The notes beneath the pieces were generated by a model. That model had not been told where the DNA came from. It did no database searches and saw only the letters and a list, made by a program, of their open reading frames with translations. Below, piece by piece: positions 63,544 to 64,000 of a stretch of 64,000 bases of DNA; the stretch's first letter is position 1, and every line of letters starts with the position of its first letter. The position numbers and the translations under genes are program-made. Source of the DNA: Sialis fuliginosa (lineage: Eukaryota; Arthropoda; Insecta; Megaloptera; Sialidae); NCBI GenBank assembly GCA_961205875.1, contig OY540820.1:2976001-3040000 (forward strand). The letters run 5' to 3'.

Positions 63544-64000
63544 TGAGAAAACGGCATAGGGTAAATTTTATTTTTTTTAATAGTAGACTTTTTTTATGTA
63601 CTTTCTTGTTAACATATGCCAAAATCTGTTAAATAAATTAAAATATCGTCAATGATGTATAAACTAATGCTCGATCAGGGCCACGTGCGAGTAATATACA
63701 TAAATACATATGTATATATATAATATACCACATTTTAATAGTCTTATTATAGATGTTTTGTATTTATTTCTAATATTGCATATTTTTATGTTATTGCAAA
63801 TGACTTTTTTATTATGTGAGTGTAATTCTACAGGAATTGCATTTCTTTATTTTTTTATTTGCAGTAGTGGCCAAATGTAACATTTTTACAAAAAACGATA
63901 TTTTAACTTATTTAACAGATTTTGGCATATGTTCACAAGAAAGTACATAAAAATGTCTATAATTAAAAAAATAACATTTAGGTACCCTACGCCGTTTTCT
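63544..64000. repeat. Foldback repeat running off the window edge
   Basis: 63544-63646 (AAAACGGCATAGGGTA ... CTGTTAAATAAATTAAAATA) is the near reverse complement of 63895-64000. About 250 bp of loop separates the arms; the outer limits may lie beyond the window. Confidence 0.75.

Overview
The window is AT-rich, intron-rich eukaryotic DNA packed with DNA transposons and short non-autonomous elements. Three genes can be supported. The proteins, the short exons in long introns and the repeat types suggest an arthropod, most likely an insect; I cannot name the order.

Layout. (1) A Max-binding bHLH-zipper repressor gene of the MNT type lies on the + strand. Ten coding exons join phase-perfectly from 551 to 49337 into a 595-residue protein. 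Intron 1 alone spans about 37.7 kb (702-38434) and holds most of the transposons, plus four GC-rich islands, three of them within intron 1's first 21.5 kb and one just before exon 2. (2) A small nuclear ribonucleoprotein Sm D3 gene (SNRPD3) lies on the - strand at 54276-55550 in two exons (139 residues), convergent with Mnt. (3) At 60928-61798 on the - strand is the 5' part of a Rap1 (TERF2IP)-like Myb-domain gene. A 363-bp hAT-type element sits two bases from its first splice donor, and the Myb homology changes frame in exon 2.

The rest is repeats: hAT-type elements with TAGGG or CAGGG ends and 8-bp target duplications, TA-flanked mariner/Stowaway/pogo-like MITEs, TTAA-flanked piggyBac-type MITEs, PIF/Harbinger-like palindromes, Helitron-like TC...CTAG elements (partly head-to-tail), long foldbacks, and unclassified dispersed families. 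Several are nested two or three deep. The most unusual is a 103-bp insertion at 7235-7337, flanked by a perfect 11-bp target duplication. Its - strand carries a complete hammerhead ribozyme core. A decayed relative, partly inverted and hit by a MITE, ends 22 bp before the Mnt exon that encodes the leucine zipper.

Function. MNT pairs with MAX and competes with MYC at CACGTG E-boxes. CACGTG occurs in the Mnt promoter and in two of the intronic GC islands, so autoregulation is plausible but unproven. Sm D3 is a core spliceosomal protein unrelated to Mnt. No tRNA, rRNA, CRISPR or viral coding region was recognised.
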